Of a stretch of 64,000 nucleotides of DNA, positions 54,619 through 64,000 are shown piece after piece. The stretch is from positions 1 through 64,000 of the forward strand of contig NZ_NRGS01000022.1 of NCBI RefSeq assembly GCF_002332425.1. Direction: 5' to 3'. Within the stretch, counting starts at the first letter, position 1; each line of letters opens with the position of its first letter. The position numbers and the translations under genes were made by a program. Under the pieces are notes generated by a model. The model ran no database searches, was not told the origin of the DNA, and saw only the letters and a list, made by a program, of their open reading frames with translations. The stretch is from Brachybacterium alimentarium. Lineage in GTDB: Bacteria; Actinomycetota; Actinomycetes; Actinomycetales; Dermabacteraceae.

Positions 54619-55730
54619 GCACCTCCGCCTCCGCCCCTCCCGAGCCACGTCCCCCCGGTCGCGTCCGGCTGGAGGACGTCGCCGCCGCCGCCGGGGTCTC
54701 CCGCACCTCCGCCTCCCGCGTCATGCTCGGCCAGGGAAAGGTCTCCGACCGGACCCGGCGCCGAGTGCTCGCGGTCGCCGACGAGCTCGGATATGTCACC
54801 AACGTCGCCGCGAGCGAGCTCGCCTCCGGAGGCTCGTCCACCGTCGGCCTCCTGCTGCGCGACGCCTCCAACCCTGCCTACGGTCTGCTGTTCAGCGAGC
54901 TGCAGAAGGCGGGCCACGCCGCCGGCGTCACGCTGCTGTCGATGACCATCAAGCATGACGACCAGGGCCGGCAGCAGGTGGCCAGCCTGCACCGCCTGAT
55001 GGGCATGCGCGTGGCCGGTCTGATCGTCGCCACGGGCGGAGTGACCAGCGACCAGCTCGAGCCCTTCCGCGACCGGCTTCCCATCATCCGGGCCGGACGC
55101 CCGGAGAGCAGCGGGCGGATCCACGCCGTCTCCTACGACGAGGAGGACGCGGCCCGTCGCCTCGCCGAGCACATTCTGGAACTAGGCCACACGGATGTGG
55201 CCGTGCAGACCGCCCGCGCCGAGGACTCCTACCCCGAGTTCGTGCGCAGCACTGTCATGACCCAGCTGCTCGAGAGCCGCGGAGCCACGGTGCACCGGCT
55301 CGAGTACCGACGAGGTCACGACGCGATGGACGAGTCCGTGGACCTGGCCCGTCGCGGCCGCGTCAGCGCCGTCATGGTCCCCTCCGACCTGCGGCAGCTG
55401 ACCCTGATCCGTCGTCTCCACGAGGCGGGCCTGCGGACCCCCGAGGACGTCGCCACCACCGGCTGCGACGGGATCCTTCCCGGGATCGACCTGCTGGGCT
55501 TGACCACCATGCGCATCGCCGTCGAGGACGTCGCCGAACGGACCATCGCGAACATCGCCCGGATGATCGGGGCGACCGGCATCGGGGACGATGCGGGGTC
55601 GGGCGGATCCGCGGAGGCCGGGCCTGGAGATCCCGCAGGAGGCAGGGTCGTGCACGAGCGGCTGCCCGGACGATTCATCCAGGGGCGCACCGCCGGGCCG
55701 CCCCGCACCACCGGAAGGACACCCGCATGA
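54615..55730 (+). CDS. LacI-family repressor of the phosphodiester operon
   Basis: 371 residues, start overlapping the GDPD stop. The DNA-binding domain is [35 protein letters not shown] (17-51) with hinge [19 protein letters not shown]. The sensor domain has [15 protein letters not shown] and [17 protein letters not shown] Gly/Pro-rich extra segment near 325-350 lies before the last strands. It is the only LacI gene inside the operon preceded by the GGGGGAGCGCTCCCCC palindromes, so it is their most likely ligand. That would place the secreted enzyme at 43 kb under its control as well. Confidence 0.9.
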   Translation: MSTSASAPPEPRPPGRVRLEDVAAAAGVSRTSASRVMLGQGKVSDRTRRRVLAVADELGYVTNVAASELASGGSSTVGLLLRDASNPAYGLLFSELQKAGHAAGVTLLSMTIKHDDQGRQQVASLHRLMGMRVAGLIVATGGVTSDQLEPFRDRLPIIRAGRPESSGRIHAVSYDEEDAARRLAEHILELGHTDVAVQTARAEDSYPEFVRSTVMTQLLESRGATVHRLEYRRGHDAMDESVDLARRGRVSAVMVPSDLRQLTLIRRLHEAGLRTPEDVATTGCDGILPGIDLLGLTTMRIAVEDVAERTIANIARMIGATGIGDDAGSGGSAEAGPGDPAGGRVVHERLPGRFIQGRTAGPPRTTGRTPA

Positions 55731-56644
55731 ACGCACTGCGCGCCGCCGAATATCCGAGGGCGAACCACACCCTGGTCCACCTCTCGGACACCCATTTCGT
55801 GCCCCCGGGCGAGCTGCTGTCCGGGGTCGCCCCGGTCCGTGAGCATCTCGAGGGGCTGCTCGAGGACCTGGTCGCCACCAACCTGCGACCCGAGGCACTG
55901 ATCTTCACCGGCGACCTCGCCGATCGCGGGGAGGCACCCGCCTATCGGCAGCTGCGCGAGCTGGTCGAGCCGCTCGCCGAGCACCTCGGCGCCAAGCTCA
56001 TCTGGGTGATGGGCAATCACGACGATCGCGCCACGATGCGCACCGAGCTGCTCGATGCGGAGGCCGACGACGCCCCGTACGACCGGGTGGTCATGCTCGG
56101 AGGCCTGCGGATCATCGTGCTCGACTCGACCGTGCCCCGCAGGGCCTACGGCGAGATCCGTCCGGCCCAGTACGCCTGGCTGCGAGAGGTGCTCTCCGAG
56201 CCTGCCCCGGAGGGAACGATCCTCGCCCTGCACCATCCCCCGGTCCCGTGCGTCCAGGACCTCGCTATCACCGTCGAGCTGCGCGACCAGGACGCCCTGG
56301 CTCAGGTGCTGGCCGGCAGCGATGTGCGCGCGATCATCGGGGGTCACTTCCACTACTCGACCTCCGCGACCTTCGCGGGCATCCCGGTCTCCGTCGCCTC
56401 GGCCACCTGCTACACCCAGGACCTGCAGACGCCCGACCGCGGCACGCGGGGCCGGGACGGCGCGCAGGCCTTCAACCTCGTCCATGTGTACAACTCCACG
56501 ATCATGCACTCCGTGGTGCCCCAGGGCGGCGGCGCGAGTGTGAGCCGCCATGTCGATGGTGCTGCCACCGCCCGCAAGCTCGCCGAGCAGGGCCTGTACA
56601 TCCCCGACGCCCCGGCGATCGCGAGCTGGACGGGGGCCCGGTGA
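55727..56644 (+). CDS. Metallophosphoesterase, CpdA/GpdQ-type phosphodiesterase
   Basis: 305 residues, ATGA overlap with the LacI gene. Binuclear-metal motifs are complete: SDTHF (Asp 21, His 23), TGDLADRG (Asp 63), GNHDDR (Asn 97, His 98), LALHHPPVP (His 170) and GGHFHYS (His 208, His 210). This is the class III cyclic-nucleotide phosphodiesterase group, whose member GpdQ cleaves glycerophosphodiesters. With the GDPD gene two bases of overlap upstream and a HAD phosphatase downstream, a second diesterase for the same pathway is likely. A role on cyclic AMP cannot be excluded. Confidence 0.9.
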   Translation: MNALRAAEYPRANHTLVHLSDTHFVPPGELLSGVAPVREHLEGLLEDLVATNLRPEALIFTGDLADRGEAPAYRQLRELVEPLAEHLGAKLIWVMGNHDDRATMRTELLDAEADDAPYDRVVMLGGLRIIVLDSTVPRRAYGEIRPAQYAWLREVLSEPAPEGTILALHHPPVPCVQDLAITVELRDQDALAQVLAGSDVRAIIGGHFHYSTSATFAGIPVSVASATCYTQDLQTPDRGTRGRDGAQAFNLVHVYNSTIMHSVVPQGGGASVSRHVDGAATARKLAEQGLYIPDAPAIASWTGAR

Positions 56645-57528
56645 TCCTGGACCCCGGACGCCGCATCGTCTTCCTCGACGTCGACGGCACGATCATCGCC
56701 CACGACGGAATCCTCCCCACCTCGACGGTCGACGCGATCCGCTCCGCCCGCGCCGCGGGGCACCGCGTACTGCTGGCCACCGGCCGTTCCCCGAGCGAGC
56801 TGGACCCTCGTCTCGCGGAGATCGGGTTCGACGGAGCCGTCCTCGGCGCCGGCGCCTTCGTACACCTCGGCGAGGACTGGGTGGTCCAGCACGCCATGCC
56901 CGTCGCGAAGGCGAGACGCATGATCGAGGTCTTCGGACAGCTCGATCTGGACTACGTGCTCCAGGCTCGCGACGGCGTCTATCCCGTCGCCTCGCGTCGG
57001 GAGGAGATGCGCAGGATGCTCGGTATCGAGGACCGGCCCGGGCTGGGGCCGGGCGAGGAGCTGGACATCGAGCAGGTCGCGGAGAAGGCCCCGCTCGACG
57101 CGATCGCCAAGGCGATCTTCCTCGGCGTGACCCCGGACGCCTTCGAACGGGTCCATCAGGCGCTCACGCCCGAGGGCTTCAGCGTGATCACCGGGACGAT
57201 CACGCATCTGGGCACCGGTGGGGGAGAGGTCTCACTGGCCGGGGTGAACAAGGGCTCGGCAATCCTGGCCCTGCTCGACCAGCTCGGGCTGGACGTGGCC
57301 GATTCGATCGGGATCGGGGACAACAACAACGATCTGGAGATGCTGCGCATCACTGGCGTGGGCATCGCGATGGGTGAGGCGACCCCCGAGGCGCGGGCCG
57401 CGGCCGATGAGATCACCGGCACGGTGCACCAGAGTGGGATCGCGCAGGCGTTCGCCCGGCACGGTCTGCTGGATACGCCAGCTCCCGAGGGCAAGGGATC
57501 AGCGACTGCGGGCGCCGCGCAGCGGTGA
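56641..57528 (+). CDS. HAD-superfamily (Cof-type) phosphatase
   Basis: 295 residues from a GTG overlapping the upstream stop as GTGA. Motif I is FLDVDGT (11-17), motif II sits in [11 protein letters not shown] (near 43), and motif III/IV is [14 protein letters not shown] then [12 protein letters not shown] near 222. Cof-type caps act on sugar phosphates and similar monoesters. It would dephosphorylate the monoester released by the two diesterases. Its 3' end overlaps the convergent MFS gene by 30 bp. Confidence 0.9.
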   Translation: MILDPGRRIVFLDVDGTIIAHDGILPTSTVDAIRSARAAGHRVLLATGRSPSELDPRLAEIGFDGAVLGAGAFVHLGEDWVVQHAMPVAKARRMIEVFGQLDLDYVLQARDGVYPVASRREEMRRMLGIEDRPGLGPGEELDIEQVAEKAPLDAIAKAIFLGVTPDAFERVHQALTPEGFSVITGTITHLGTGGGEVSLAGVNKGSAILALLDQLGLDVADSIGIGDNNNDLEMLRITGVGIAMGEATPEARAAADEITGTVHQSGIAQAFARHGLLDTPAPEGKGSATAGAAQR

Positions 57529-58782
57529 GAGCAGCGCGACCAGCACGGCCACCATGAAGATCACCGCCACGACGGCGAACGTGGGCCGGAATCCGACAAC
57601 GCCGACCAGCACGCCGCCGCTGGCCGCGCCGAGCAGCGCAGCGGTGCGGTTCGCCGAGCGCATGGTGGCGTTGACACGGCCGAGCATCGAGCGCTCGGTC
57701 GCAGACTGACGGAAGGCCATCTCGCTGGGCTCCTCGGCCCCCATCGAGAATCCGTAGATCCCCAGGACGACGATCAGGTAGGTCACCACGCCCCACGACT
57801 CCGCGTGGACGGGGGTCAAAGCCATCATCACCCAGGTCAGTGCGCACACGATCCGGGCCACGATGATGACGTCCCCCTCCCCGAGACGCACCGCTGCGCG
57901 GGTGGCGCAGAGGGCGCCCATGAGGCCACCGACGCCAACCGCCGTGAGCATCAGCCCATAGACGACGGCGGCCAGCCCCAGACCTCGCAGCACGAAGAGG
58001 GCGAGCACCGTCAGGGAGATGCTGTTGGCCAGGAACCAGATGTTCGTCGAGATGGCCAGCGGCGCGAGCGTGCGATGGCGATAGGTGAATCGAAGGCCAT
58101 CGGCGATCGCGCGCCACAGCCGGGGATGATCGGGGCGGGGCGCAGGTTCGGGACGCCGAACCTTGCCGATCATCACCGCCGAGACGACACGACCTGCAGC
58201 GCTGATCAGCAGCGTCATCGGGGCCCCCACGATGCCCACGAGAGCTCCGCCGAGCGCGGGACCGGAGGTCTCCGCGACCGTCAGCGACTGGCCCACCCGG
58301 GCATTGGCGAGGACCAGGGCCCTGCGCGGCACCAGATCGGGCAGGTACGACCGCTCGGCGGCGGCGATGAACACTCCGCTGCAGCCGATGGCGAACAGGA
58401 TGCCCGCCGTCGCACCGATAGTGAGCCCGCCGATCACGAACAGCACGGGTATCGCCGTGAGCATCATGGCCTGGACGAGATGGCCGACGACCAGAACGGG
58501 TCGGCGACGCCACCGATCGACATACGCACCGGCCAGCAGACCCAGCAGGAGATAAGGCAGGAACTGAACGGCTCGAACGAGCCCGACCTGCGCCTCCGAC
58601 GCAGCGAGGATGTCGATCACGAGCACGTCGACCGCGACGGTCGAGACCGCGAGCGCGGTGAAGCCCGACGTGCTCGCCAGCCAGTAGCTGCGGAAGCCCC
58701 GTAGGGCGAGGGGCTCTCTCACCGTTCGGCGCCGAGCGGTCTCGTCGTCCCTCATCGCCCCACTATCGCGGGTCGAGTCCAC
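57499..58782 (-). CDS. MFS exporter (EntS/drug-efflux-like)
   Basis: 427 residues with 12 predicted helices. LRGFRSYWLASTSGFTALAVSTVAVDVLVIDILAAS near residue 28 and GLLAGAYVDRWRRRPVLVVGHLVQA near 83 are typical of the MFS_3/EntS group that exports siderophores or macrolides. ARVGQSLTVAETSGPALGGALVGIVG belongs to helix 5. The start could be ATG 58782 or the Met ten codons later. It is monocistronic. What it exports is unknown; no biosynthetic genes are near. Confidence 0.85.
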   Translation of the reverse strand: MDSTRDSGAMRDDETARRRTVREPLALRGFRSYWLASTSGFTALAVSTVAVDVLVIDILAASEAQVGLVRAVQFLPYLLLGLLAGAYVDRWRRRPVLVVGHLVQAMMLTAIPVLFVIGGLTIGATAGILFAIGCSGVFIAAAERSYLPDLVPRRALVLANARVGQSLTVAETSGPALGGALVGIVGAPMTLLISAAGRVVSAVMIGKVRRPEPAPRPDHPRLWRAIADGLRFTYRHRTLAPLAISTNIWFLANSISLTVLALFVLRGLGLAAVVYGLMLTAVGVGGLMGALCATRAAVRLGEGDVIIVARIVCALTWVMMALTPVHAESWGVVTYLIVVLGIYGFSMGAEEPSEMAFRQSATERSMLGRVNATMRSANRTAALLGAASGGVLVGVVGFRPTFAVVAVIFMVAVLVALLSPLRGARSR

Positions 58783-58816
58783 GGAGTCGAGTGAGGGAGA
58801 GGGGCCGAGATCCTCC

Positions 58817-60352
58817 TCAGATGTCCTTGAACGTCTCGATCCGTGCGCCGAGCTTGTTCAGGCGCGCTGCGAGGTCCTCGTAGCCGCGGTTGATGACGTA
58901 GACGCTGCGCAGCACCGAGGTGCCCTTGGCGGCGAGCATCGCCAGCAGGATCACCACGGCGGGGCGCAGCGCCGGGGGGCACACGATCTCGGTGCCGCTC
59001 CAGCGGGTGGGGCCCTCGATGAGCACCCGGTGGGGATCCATGAGCTGCACCTTCGCGCCGAGCTTGTTGAGCTCGGTGAGGTAGATGGCGCGGTTCTCGT
59101 ACACCCAGTCGTGCAGCAGCGTCTGCCCGTCGGCCGTCGCGGCGATCACCGCGAAGAAGGGCAGGTTGTCGATGTTCAGCCCCGGGAACGGCATCGGGTG
59201 GATCTTGTCGATCGGAGCCTTGAGCTGCGAGGGGTACGTGGTGATGTCCACCAGGCGGGTCTGGTCGTTGCGGGCGAGATACTCCTCGGAGCGGTCATAG
59301 CGCAGGCCCATCTCCTCGAGGATCGCCAGCTCGATCTCCATGAACTCGATCGGCACGCGCTGCACGGTGATGCTCGAGTCGGTCACGATGGCGGCGGTGA
59401 TCAGGCTCATCGCCTCGATCGGGTCCTCGCTCGGGGCGTACTCGACATCGGTGCTGATCGAGCTCTTCCCGCGCACGGTGAGGGTGGTGGTGCCGATGCC
59501 GTCGATCTGCACGCCGAGCTTCTCGAGGAAGAAGCAGAGGTCCTGGACCATGTAGTTGGGGCTCGCGTTGCGGATCACGGTCTCGCCCTCGTACATGGCG
59601 GCGGCCAGGAGCGCGTTCTCGGTGACGGTGTCGCCGCGCTCGGTGAGCACGATCGGGCGGCGCGGTCCGGTGCCGGCCGTGGCGGTCGCCTGGTAGTGGC
59701 CCTCGGTCGCGACGACCTCGAGGCCGAAGGGGCGCAGCGCCGTCATGTGCGGCTCTACGGTGCGGGTGCCGAGGTCGCAGCCGCCGGCGTAGGGGAGCTG
59801 GAACTCCTTCTGGCGATGCATCAGCGGGCCCAGGAACATGATGATGCTGCGGGTGCGGCGCGCGGCGTCGGCATCGATCGAGTCGAGGTCGAGCGTGGCG
59901 GGCACGCGCAGCTCGAGATCGTTGTCGTCGTTCATCCAGCGGGCCTTGACGCCGATCGAGGTGAGCACCTCGAGCAGACGGTTGACCTCCTCGATGCGTG
60001 CGACCTTGCGCAGCACCGTGGTGCCGGTGTTCAGCAGCGAGGCGCACAGCAGCGCGACACCCGCGTTCTTCGAGCTCTTGACCTCGATGGAGCCGCTGAG
60101 CGTGGTCTGTCCCTCGACCCGCAGATGGCTCGGTCCGGAGGTCCCCATGCCGACCAGCTCGGAATCCAGCGCGGAGCCGATCCGGGAGATCGTCTCCAGC
60201 GTCAGGTTCTGCTGGCCCTTCTCGATGCGGTTCACAGCGCTCTGGCTCGTGCCGAGCTCGGTGGCCAGCTGGGCCTGGGTGCGGCCGGAGTGCTGACGGG
60301 CGTCCCGGATCAGGGTGCCGATGCGGGCCAGGTAGTCCTCGTTCTCAGTCAT
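58817..60352 (-). CDS. MurA-type enolpyruvyl transferase with N-terminal helix-turn-helix
   Basis: 511 residues. Residues 9-65 form an XRE-type helix-turn-helix: LIRDARQHSGRTQAQLATELGTSQSAVNRIEKGQQNLTLETISRIGSAL. From about 77 the protein is a MurA homologue: LSGSIEVKSSKNAGVALL (Lys 95, Asn 96) and the loop cysteine in YAGGCDLGTRTVEPHM (Cys 192), so it may transfer enolpyruvate from PEP to UDP-GlcNAc. PFPGLNIDNLPFFAVIAATADG differs from the canonical MurA C-terminal motifs. A perfect inverted repeat lies 11 bp upstream of the ATG, suggesting the fusion represses itself. It may be a specialised second MurA or a regulator that senses the UDP-sugar. Confidence 0.88.
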   Translation of the reverse strand: MTENEDYLARIGTLIRDARQHSGRTQAQLATELGTSQSAVNRIEKGQQNLTLETISRIGSALDSELVGMGTSGPSHLRVEGQTTLSGSIEVKSSKNAGVALLCASLLNTGTTVLRKVARIEEVNRLLEVLTSIGVKARWMNDDNDLELRVPATLDLDSIDADAARRTRSIIMFLGPLMHRQKEFQLPYAGGCDLGTRTVEPHMTALRPFGLEVVATEGHYQATATAGTGPRRPIVLTERGDTVTENALLAAAMYEGETVIRNASPNYMVQDLCFFLEKLGVQIDGIGTTTLTVRGKSSISTDVEYAPSEDPIEAMSLITAAIVTDSSITVQRVPIEFMEIELAILEEMGLRYDRSEEYLARNDQTRLVDITTYPSQLKAPIDKIHPMPFPGLNIDNLPFFAVIAATADGQTLLHDWVYENRAIYLTELNKLGAKVQLMDPHRVLIEGPTRWSGTEIVCPPALRPAVVILLAMLAAKGTSVLRSVYVINRGYEDLAARLNKLGARIETFKDI

Positions 60353-60362
60353 GATCCGACCG

Positions 60363-60380
60363 TATCTCACAGATGAGATA
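60363..60380. promoter_or_regulatory. Perfect inverted repeat at the HTH-MurA promoter
   Basis: TATCTCA (60363-60369) and TGAGATA (60374-60380) are exact reverse complements around CAGA. The repeat ends 11 bp before the ATG of the minus-strand HTH-MurA gene and probably covers its -10, leaving a very short 5' leader. The helix-turn-helix of that same protein is the obvious candidate ligand. Confidence 0.65.
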
Positions 60381-60407
60381 AGGGGACGGTGGAGAGTGCG
60401 GAGTCGG

Positions 60408-60986
<579 letters not shown>

Positions 60987-61115
60987 CACCGCCTCTCCGG
61001 AGCCGTCCTTCGCAGTGTGGCTCGTTTCAGATCCGGTCTCCACTGAATTCTGCGCTCTGGGGGCGTCGACATCGTGGCTCTCGCCTGTACGGCCAGGAAA
61101 CTGTGCGTGTCGTCC

Positions 61116-61175
61116 GACTGCTGCCGACTGCTGCCGACTGCTGCCGACTGCTGTCGGCTGCTGTCGGCTGCTGCC
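61116..61175. repeat. 10-bp tandem repeat upstream of the antiporter gene
   Basis: Six units of GACTGCTGCC, the last three with C-to-T or A-to-G changes. They lie in the 263-bp space between the HNH gene and the antiporter. The 10-bp period matches one helical turn, so a protein could bind successive units on one DNA face; slippage is the simpler explanation. I found no gene in this space. Confidence 0.8.
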
Positions 61176-61306
61176 GAACGGTGCCGACCGAGAATCCGGA
61201 GGAAAACCCCAGCCGGCGCCTCGGATCGATGGGAAACTGGTCCAGGCGTCACTGACGCCGGGCGCACCGTCGGGCGGCGGGGTGAGGTCGACGGTGAGGA
61301 CACCCG

Positions 61307-63010
61307 ATGGGATTGGAACAGTTCGAGCTCGTCGCTGTCCTGGCCGTGGTGATCATCGTGGCCGCGTCCTACTTCTCCAGCCGTTTCGGCGTCGCGACCC
61401 CGATCATCCTGGTGATCGTGGGCCTCGCCGTCAGCGTCATCCCGGGCATGCCGGCCGTCGCCCCGGAGCCCGAGCTGATCCTCGCTGCAGTGCTGCCACC
61501 GCTGCTGTACTCCGCAGCGGTCAACATGCCGGTGATGGACTTCCGGCGCGACCTGAAGACGATCGGAGCGCTCTCCGTCGTCCTGGTGCTGGTCTCCGCC
61601 TTCGGGATCGGGACCCTGCTGTGGTCGATCTTCCCGAACCTGAGCTTCGCGGCCGCCGTGGCCGTGGGCGCCGTGGTCAGCCCACCGGATGCTGTCGCCG
61701 CCACCGCGATCGGCAAGCGACTCGGGCTGCCGCCGCGCCTGCTCACGATCCTCGAGGGCGAGGGGCTGGTCAACGACGCGACCGCCCTGGTGCTGATGCG
61801 CACCGCCGTCGCGGCCACGGCCGGTTCCTTCTCCTTCTGGCACGCCGCCGGGGACTTCTTCTATGCGGTCGTGGTGGCCATCGTGATCGGTGCCGCTGTC
61901 GGCGTCATCGCGGTGCGCATCCGTTCGAAGATCGATCAGCCGGTGCTCACCACCGCGATCTCCTTCGTGGTCCCGTTCGTCGCGTTCCTGCCCACCGAGC
62001 TCGCGGATGCCTCCGGGGTGCTGGCCGTGGTGGCGGCAGGTCTGGTCACCGGCGCCAGCGGTGTGCGCCGACTCAGTGTCGCGGATCGAAATGCCGAGCG
62101 CACCAACTGGCTGACCGCCCAGCTGCTGCTCGAGAACGGTGTGTTCCTGCTGATGGGTCTGCAGCTGCGCACCTTGGTCACGGACGTCTCCGAGGGCGGG
62201 CTCTCGGTGTGGCACGCCGTCTGGGTGGGCCTCGCGGTCACGGTGCTGCTGGGTCTCATCCGCGTCGGCTTCGTGGTGCCCGTGGTGTTCACCGCCCGCC
62301 GCCGTCGACCGGACTACGAGGAGCAGGCTCGCCGCTTCGACGAAGCGCTGGACAGGGTCTCCTCCGACGAGCGATTCCAGCAGCACCCGCGCGGGGCGCG
62401 CTTCGAGCGCTGGCTGGAGCGTCGTCGGGCGGACGCGCGGTTCTACGCGGGCAACGGCCTGGGATGGCGCGGAGGGGCGGTGCTCGCGTGGTCCGGGATG
62501 CGCGGCGTGGTCACCCTGGCCGCCGCCCAGTCCCTGCCCACCGACTTCCCCTATCGCACCCAGCTGGTGCTGGTCGCGTTCGTGGTGGCGCTCGTGACCC
62601 TGGTGGGCCAGGGCGGGACGCTCCCGCTGCTGATCCGGGTGCTCGGCATCCGCGGCACCGACGAGGAGCAGGCCCGGCGCGAGCTCGCCCTGCTGCTCGT
62701 CGAGGTCAACGAGGCTGCCGCCGGTCAGGTCCTCGACAACCCCGATCTGCGTCGGCGCGGTGGGGAGAGGTTCGATCCGGCGGTGCTCGAGAAAGCGCGG
62801 CAGGTGCAGGCCCGCATCGCCGAGCCGCGGCGTGGAGCGGGCGCAGAGGACCCGGTGAGGGCGCAGTACGCCGAGCTCATGCAGCTCATCCTCGATGCCC
62901 AGCAGGACGCCCTCGACGAGGCGCGCTCCACCGGCTCCTACGACTCCAATACGGTCAAGCGCGCCCAGCGGCAGCTGGACCAGGGATCGGTGCGGTTCAC
63001 GGGTCCCTGA
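61307..63010 (+). CDS. CPA1-family cation/proton antiporter
   Basis: 567 residues. About 12 membrane helices occupy residues 1-410. The family markers are PELILAAVLPPLLYSAAVNMP, the ion-site region VGAVVSPPDAVAATAIGKRLGLP, EGEGLVNDATALVLMR (the ND pair of CPA1 exchangers), and WSGMRGVVTLAAAQSLP. The 150-residue cytoplasmic tail is helical and includes a segment (LALLLVEVNEAAAGQVLDN) seen in NhaP-like proteins. It exchanges Na+ or K+ for H+ for pH and salt balance. It is monocistronic. Confidence 0.92.
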   Translation: MGLEQFELVAVLAVVIIVAASYFSSRFGVATPIILVIVGLAVSVIPGMPAVAPEPELILAAVLPPLLYSAAVNMPVMDFRRDLKTIGALSVVLVLVSAFGIGTLLWSIFPNLSFAAAVAVGAVVSPPDAVAATAIGKRLGLPPRLLTILEGEGLVNDATALVLMRTAVAATAGSFSFWHAAGDFFYAVVVAIVIGAAVGVIAVRIRSKIDQPVLTTAISFVVPFVAFLPTELADASGVLAVVAAGLVTGASGVRRLSVADRNAERTNWLTAQLLLENGVFLLMGLQLRTLVTDVSEGGLSVWHAVWVGLAVTVLLGLIRVGFVVPVVFTARRRRPDYEEQARRFDEALDRVSSDERFQQHPRGARFERWLERRRADARFYAGNGLGWRGGAVLAWSGMRGVVTLAAAQSLPTDFPYRTQLVLVAFVVALVTLVGQGGTLPLLIRVLGIRGTDEEQARRELALLLVEVNEAAAGQVLDNPDLRRRGGERFDPAVLEKARQVQARIAEPRRGAGAEDPVRAQYAELMQLILDAQQDALDEARSTGSYDSNTVKRAQRQLDQGSVRFTGP

Positions 63011-63170
63011 GCCGGGCGGCGCCCCGGGATTGCGTTATCCGTCATGGTGCGCGGCCCTGAGGGTGGCCGGGCGCACCCTGGGGATGCACAATGGCGGCCG
63101 TTCCCGGAGCGCTCCTGTCGGCACCGTCGTCGGCTGTTCCCTGCGCTCTCGACCACCCCGAGAGGTACCC

Positions 63171-64000
63171 ATGAAGTTCTTCCAGCGCCTCGGCAGATCG
63201 CTGATGCTGCCGGTCGCCGTGCTCCCTGTCGCCGCGATCCTCAGCGGCATCGGCTATTGGATCCAGACCGCGACCGGCAACGAGGAGAACGTCGTCGGCG
63301 GCTTCTTCGCGATCGCGGGCAATGCACTCCTGGACCAGCTGCCGCTGCTGTTCGCGATCGGCGTCGCGATCGGCATGGCCAAGAAGCCGGACGGGACCTC
63401 GGCGCTCGCGGGCCTGGTCTCCTGGCTCGTGGTCACCACGCTGCTGTCGCCGGAGAGCGTGGCGATCTTCAAGGGGATCGACGAGGGCGAGGTGAACCTC
63501 GCGTTCTCCAACATCGAGAACGTGTTCGTGGGAATCCTGTGCGGCCTCATCGGGGCTTACGCGTATGACCACTTCAAGGACGCGGAGCTGCCGGACTTCC
63601 TCGCCTTCTTCTCCGGCCGTCGCTCGGTCGCGATCGTCGCCGCCGGGATGTCGCTGGTGCTCTCCCTCGTGCTGTTCTTCGTGTGGCCGCTGGTGTTCAC
63701 GGGTCTGGTCGCCTTCGGCGAGTTCATCCTGACCCTCGGTCCCGTCGGCGTGGGCATCTACGGCTTCCTGAACCGGCTGCTCATCCCGCTCGGCCTGCAC
63801 CACGCCCTGAACTCCGTGTTCTGGTTCGACGTCGCCGGGATCAACGACCTCGGGAACTTCCTCCACGCCACCGGCACCTACGGCGTCACCGGCCAGTACA
63901 TGACCGGCTTCTTCCCCGTGATGATGCTGGGCCTGCCCGGCGCGGCGCTCGCGATGTATGTGACCGCGAAGTCCGCGCGCCGCAAGGTCGCCGCGGGCGT
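63171..64000 (+). CDS. PTS EIIC permease, glucose/N-acetylglucosamine family (cut by window edge)
   Basis: 276 codons are visible before the right edge. MKFFQRLGRSLMLPVAVLPVAAILSGIGYWI is the characteristic N-terminus of NagE/PtsG EIIC proteins. PLLFAIGVAIGMAKKPDGTSALAGLVSWLVVTTLL and GVGIYGFLNRLLIPLGLHHALNSVFWFDVAG (with the conserved His-His) follow. GTYGVTGQYMTGFFPVMMLGLPGAALAMY fits the GlcNAc-specific branch best. It imports the sugar with phosphorylation via EIIB, which must lie outside the window. GAGAGG precedes the ATG. Confidence 0.9.
   Translation, partial: MKFFQRLGRSLMLPVAVLPVAAILSGIGYWIQTATGNEENVVGGFFAIAGNALLDQLPLLFAIGVAIGMAKKPDGTSALAGLVSWLVVTTLLSPESVAIFKGIDEGEVNLAFSNIENVFVGILCGLIGAYAYDHFKDAELPDFLAFFSGRRSVAIVAAGMSLVLSLVLFFVWPLVFTGLVAFGEFILTLGPVGVGIYGFLNRLLIPLGLHHALNSVFWFDVAGINDLGNFLHATGTYGVTGQYMTGFFPVMMLGLPGAALAMYVTAKSARRKVAAG

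Noticed and set aside
61116-61175. CRISPR-like iteration upstream of the antiporter gene
   Set aside because: The units are contiguous 10-mers without spacers, so it is a simple tandem repeat.

Overview
The window is very GC-rich and gene-dense, with short overlapping stop/start junctions, GTG starts and many LacI- and AraC-type sugar operons. It reads like the accessory-metabolism part of a high-GC actinobacterial chromosome. A Micrococcales genus such as Brachybacterium is my best guess, from protein flavour only and not from any search. I saw no rRNA, tRNA, CRISPR array, insertion sequence or phage structural gene.

Layout. 1-9.6 kb: the N-terminal part of a GMC oxidoreductase, two divergent MFS transporters sharing an inverted 12-bp promoter motif and flanked by two paralogous membrane proteins (the second frameshifted), a lipoprotein, a small zinc-ribbon protein, a probably decayed stretch, and a three-repeat Ltp-family surface protein. 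9.6-19.4 kb: an alpha/beta hydrolase, thiC with a TPP riboswitch, a hexapeptide acetyltransferase, a Gfo/Idh/MocA dehydrogenase, an AraC regulator divergent from a GH4 (MelA-like) glycosidase, a ZIP-family transporter, a 24-residue hydrophobic micro-ORF and a UPF0371/DUF1846 protein. 19.8-25.9 kb: a sugar ABC importer with ThuA, a dehydrogenase and a LacI regulator.

26-39.7 kb: a carboxymuconolactone-decarboxylase/alkylhydroperoxidase fusion, a siderophore-type ABC importer and a large FAD/NAD(P)-binding protein. After an inserted mgtC-like gene comes a five-gene dipeptide-type ABC importer, then a TetR gene. This resembles an uncharacterised peroxidase/ABC-transporter neighbourhood known in other bacteria and is one of two candidate systems here. 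39.8-42.7 kb: a sugar isomerase/dehydrogenase pair and a TauE/SafE permease. 44-49.3 kb: a LacI-controlled sugar ABC importer with a GH130 mannoside enzyme, preceded by two identical CAAACCGGTTTG operators.

49.5-57.5 kb: the second candidate system. A translationally coupled operon encodes an ABC importer (binding protein, ATPase, fused double permease), a GDPD-type phosphodiesterase, a LacI regulator, a metallophosphoesterase and a HAD phosphatase. Two copies of the palindrome GGGGGAGCGCTCCCCC precede it, and the same palindrome sits upstream of a secreted endonuclease/exonuclease/phosphatase-fold enzyme at 43 kb. Together they look like a phosphodiester scavenging regulon: an exported enzyme, uptake, diester cleavage and monoester dephosphorylation. 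57.5-64 kb: an MFS exporter, a MurA homologue fused to an N-terminal helix-turn-helix with a palindrome at its promoter, an HNH protein, a CPA1 cation/proton antiporter and the start of a PTS EIIC permease cut by the window edge.
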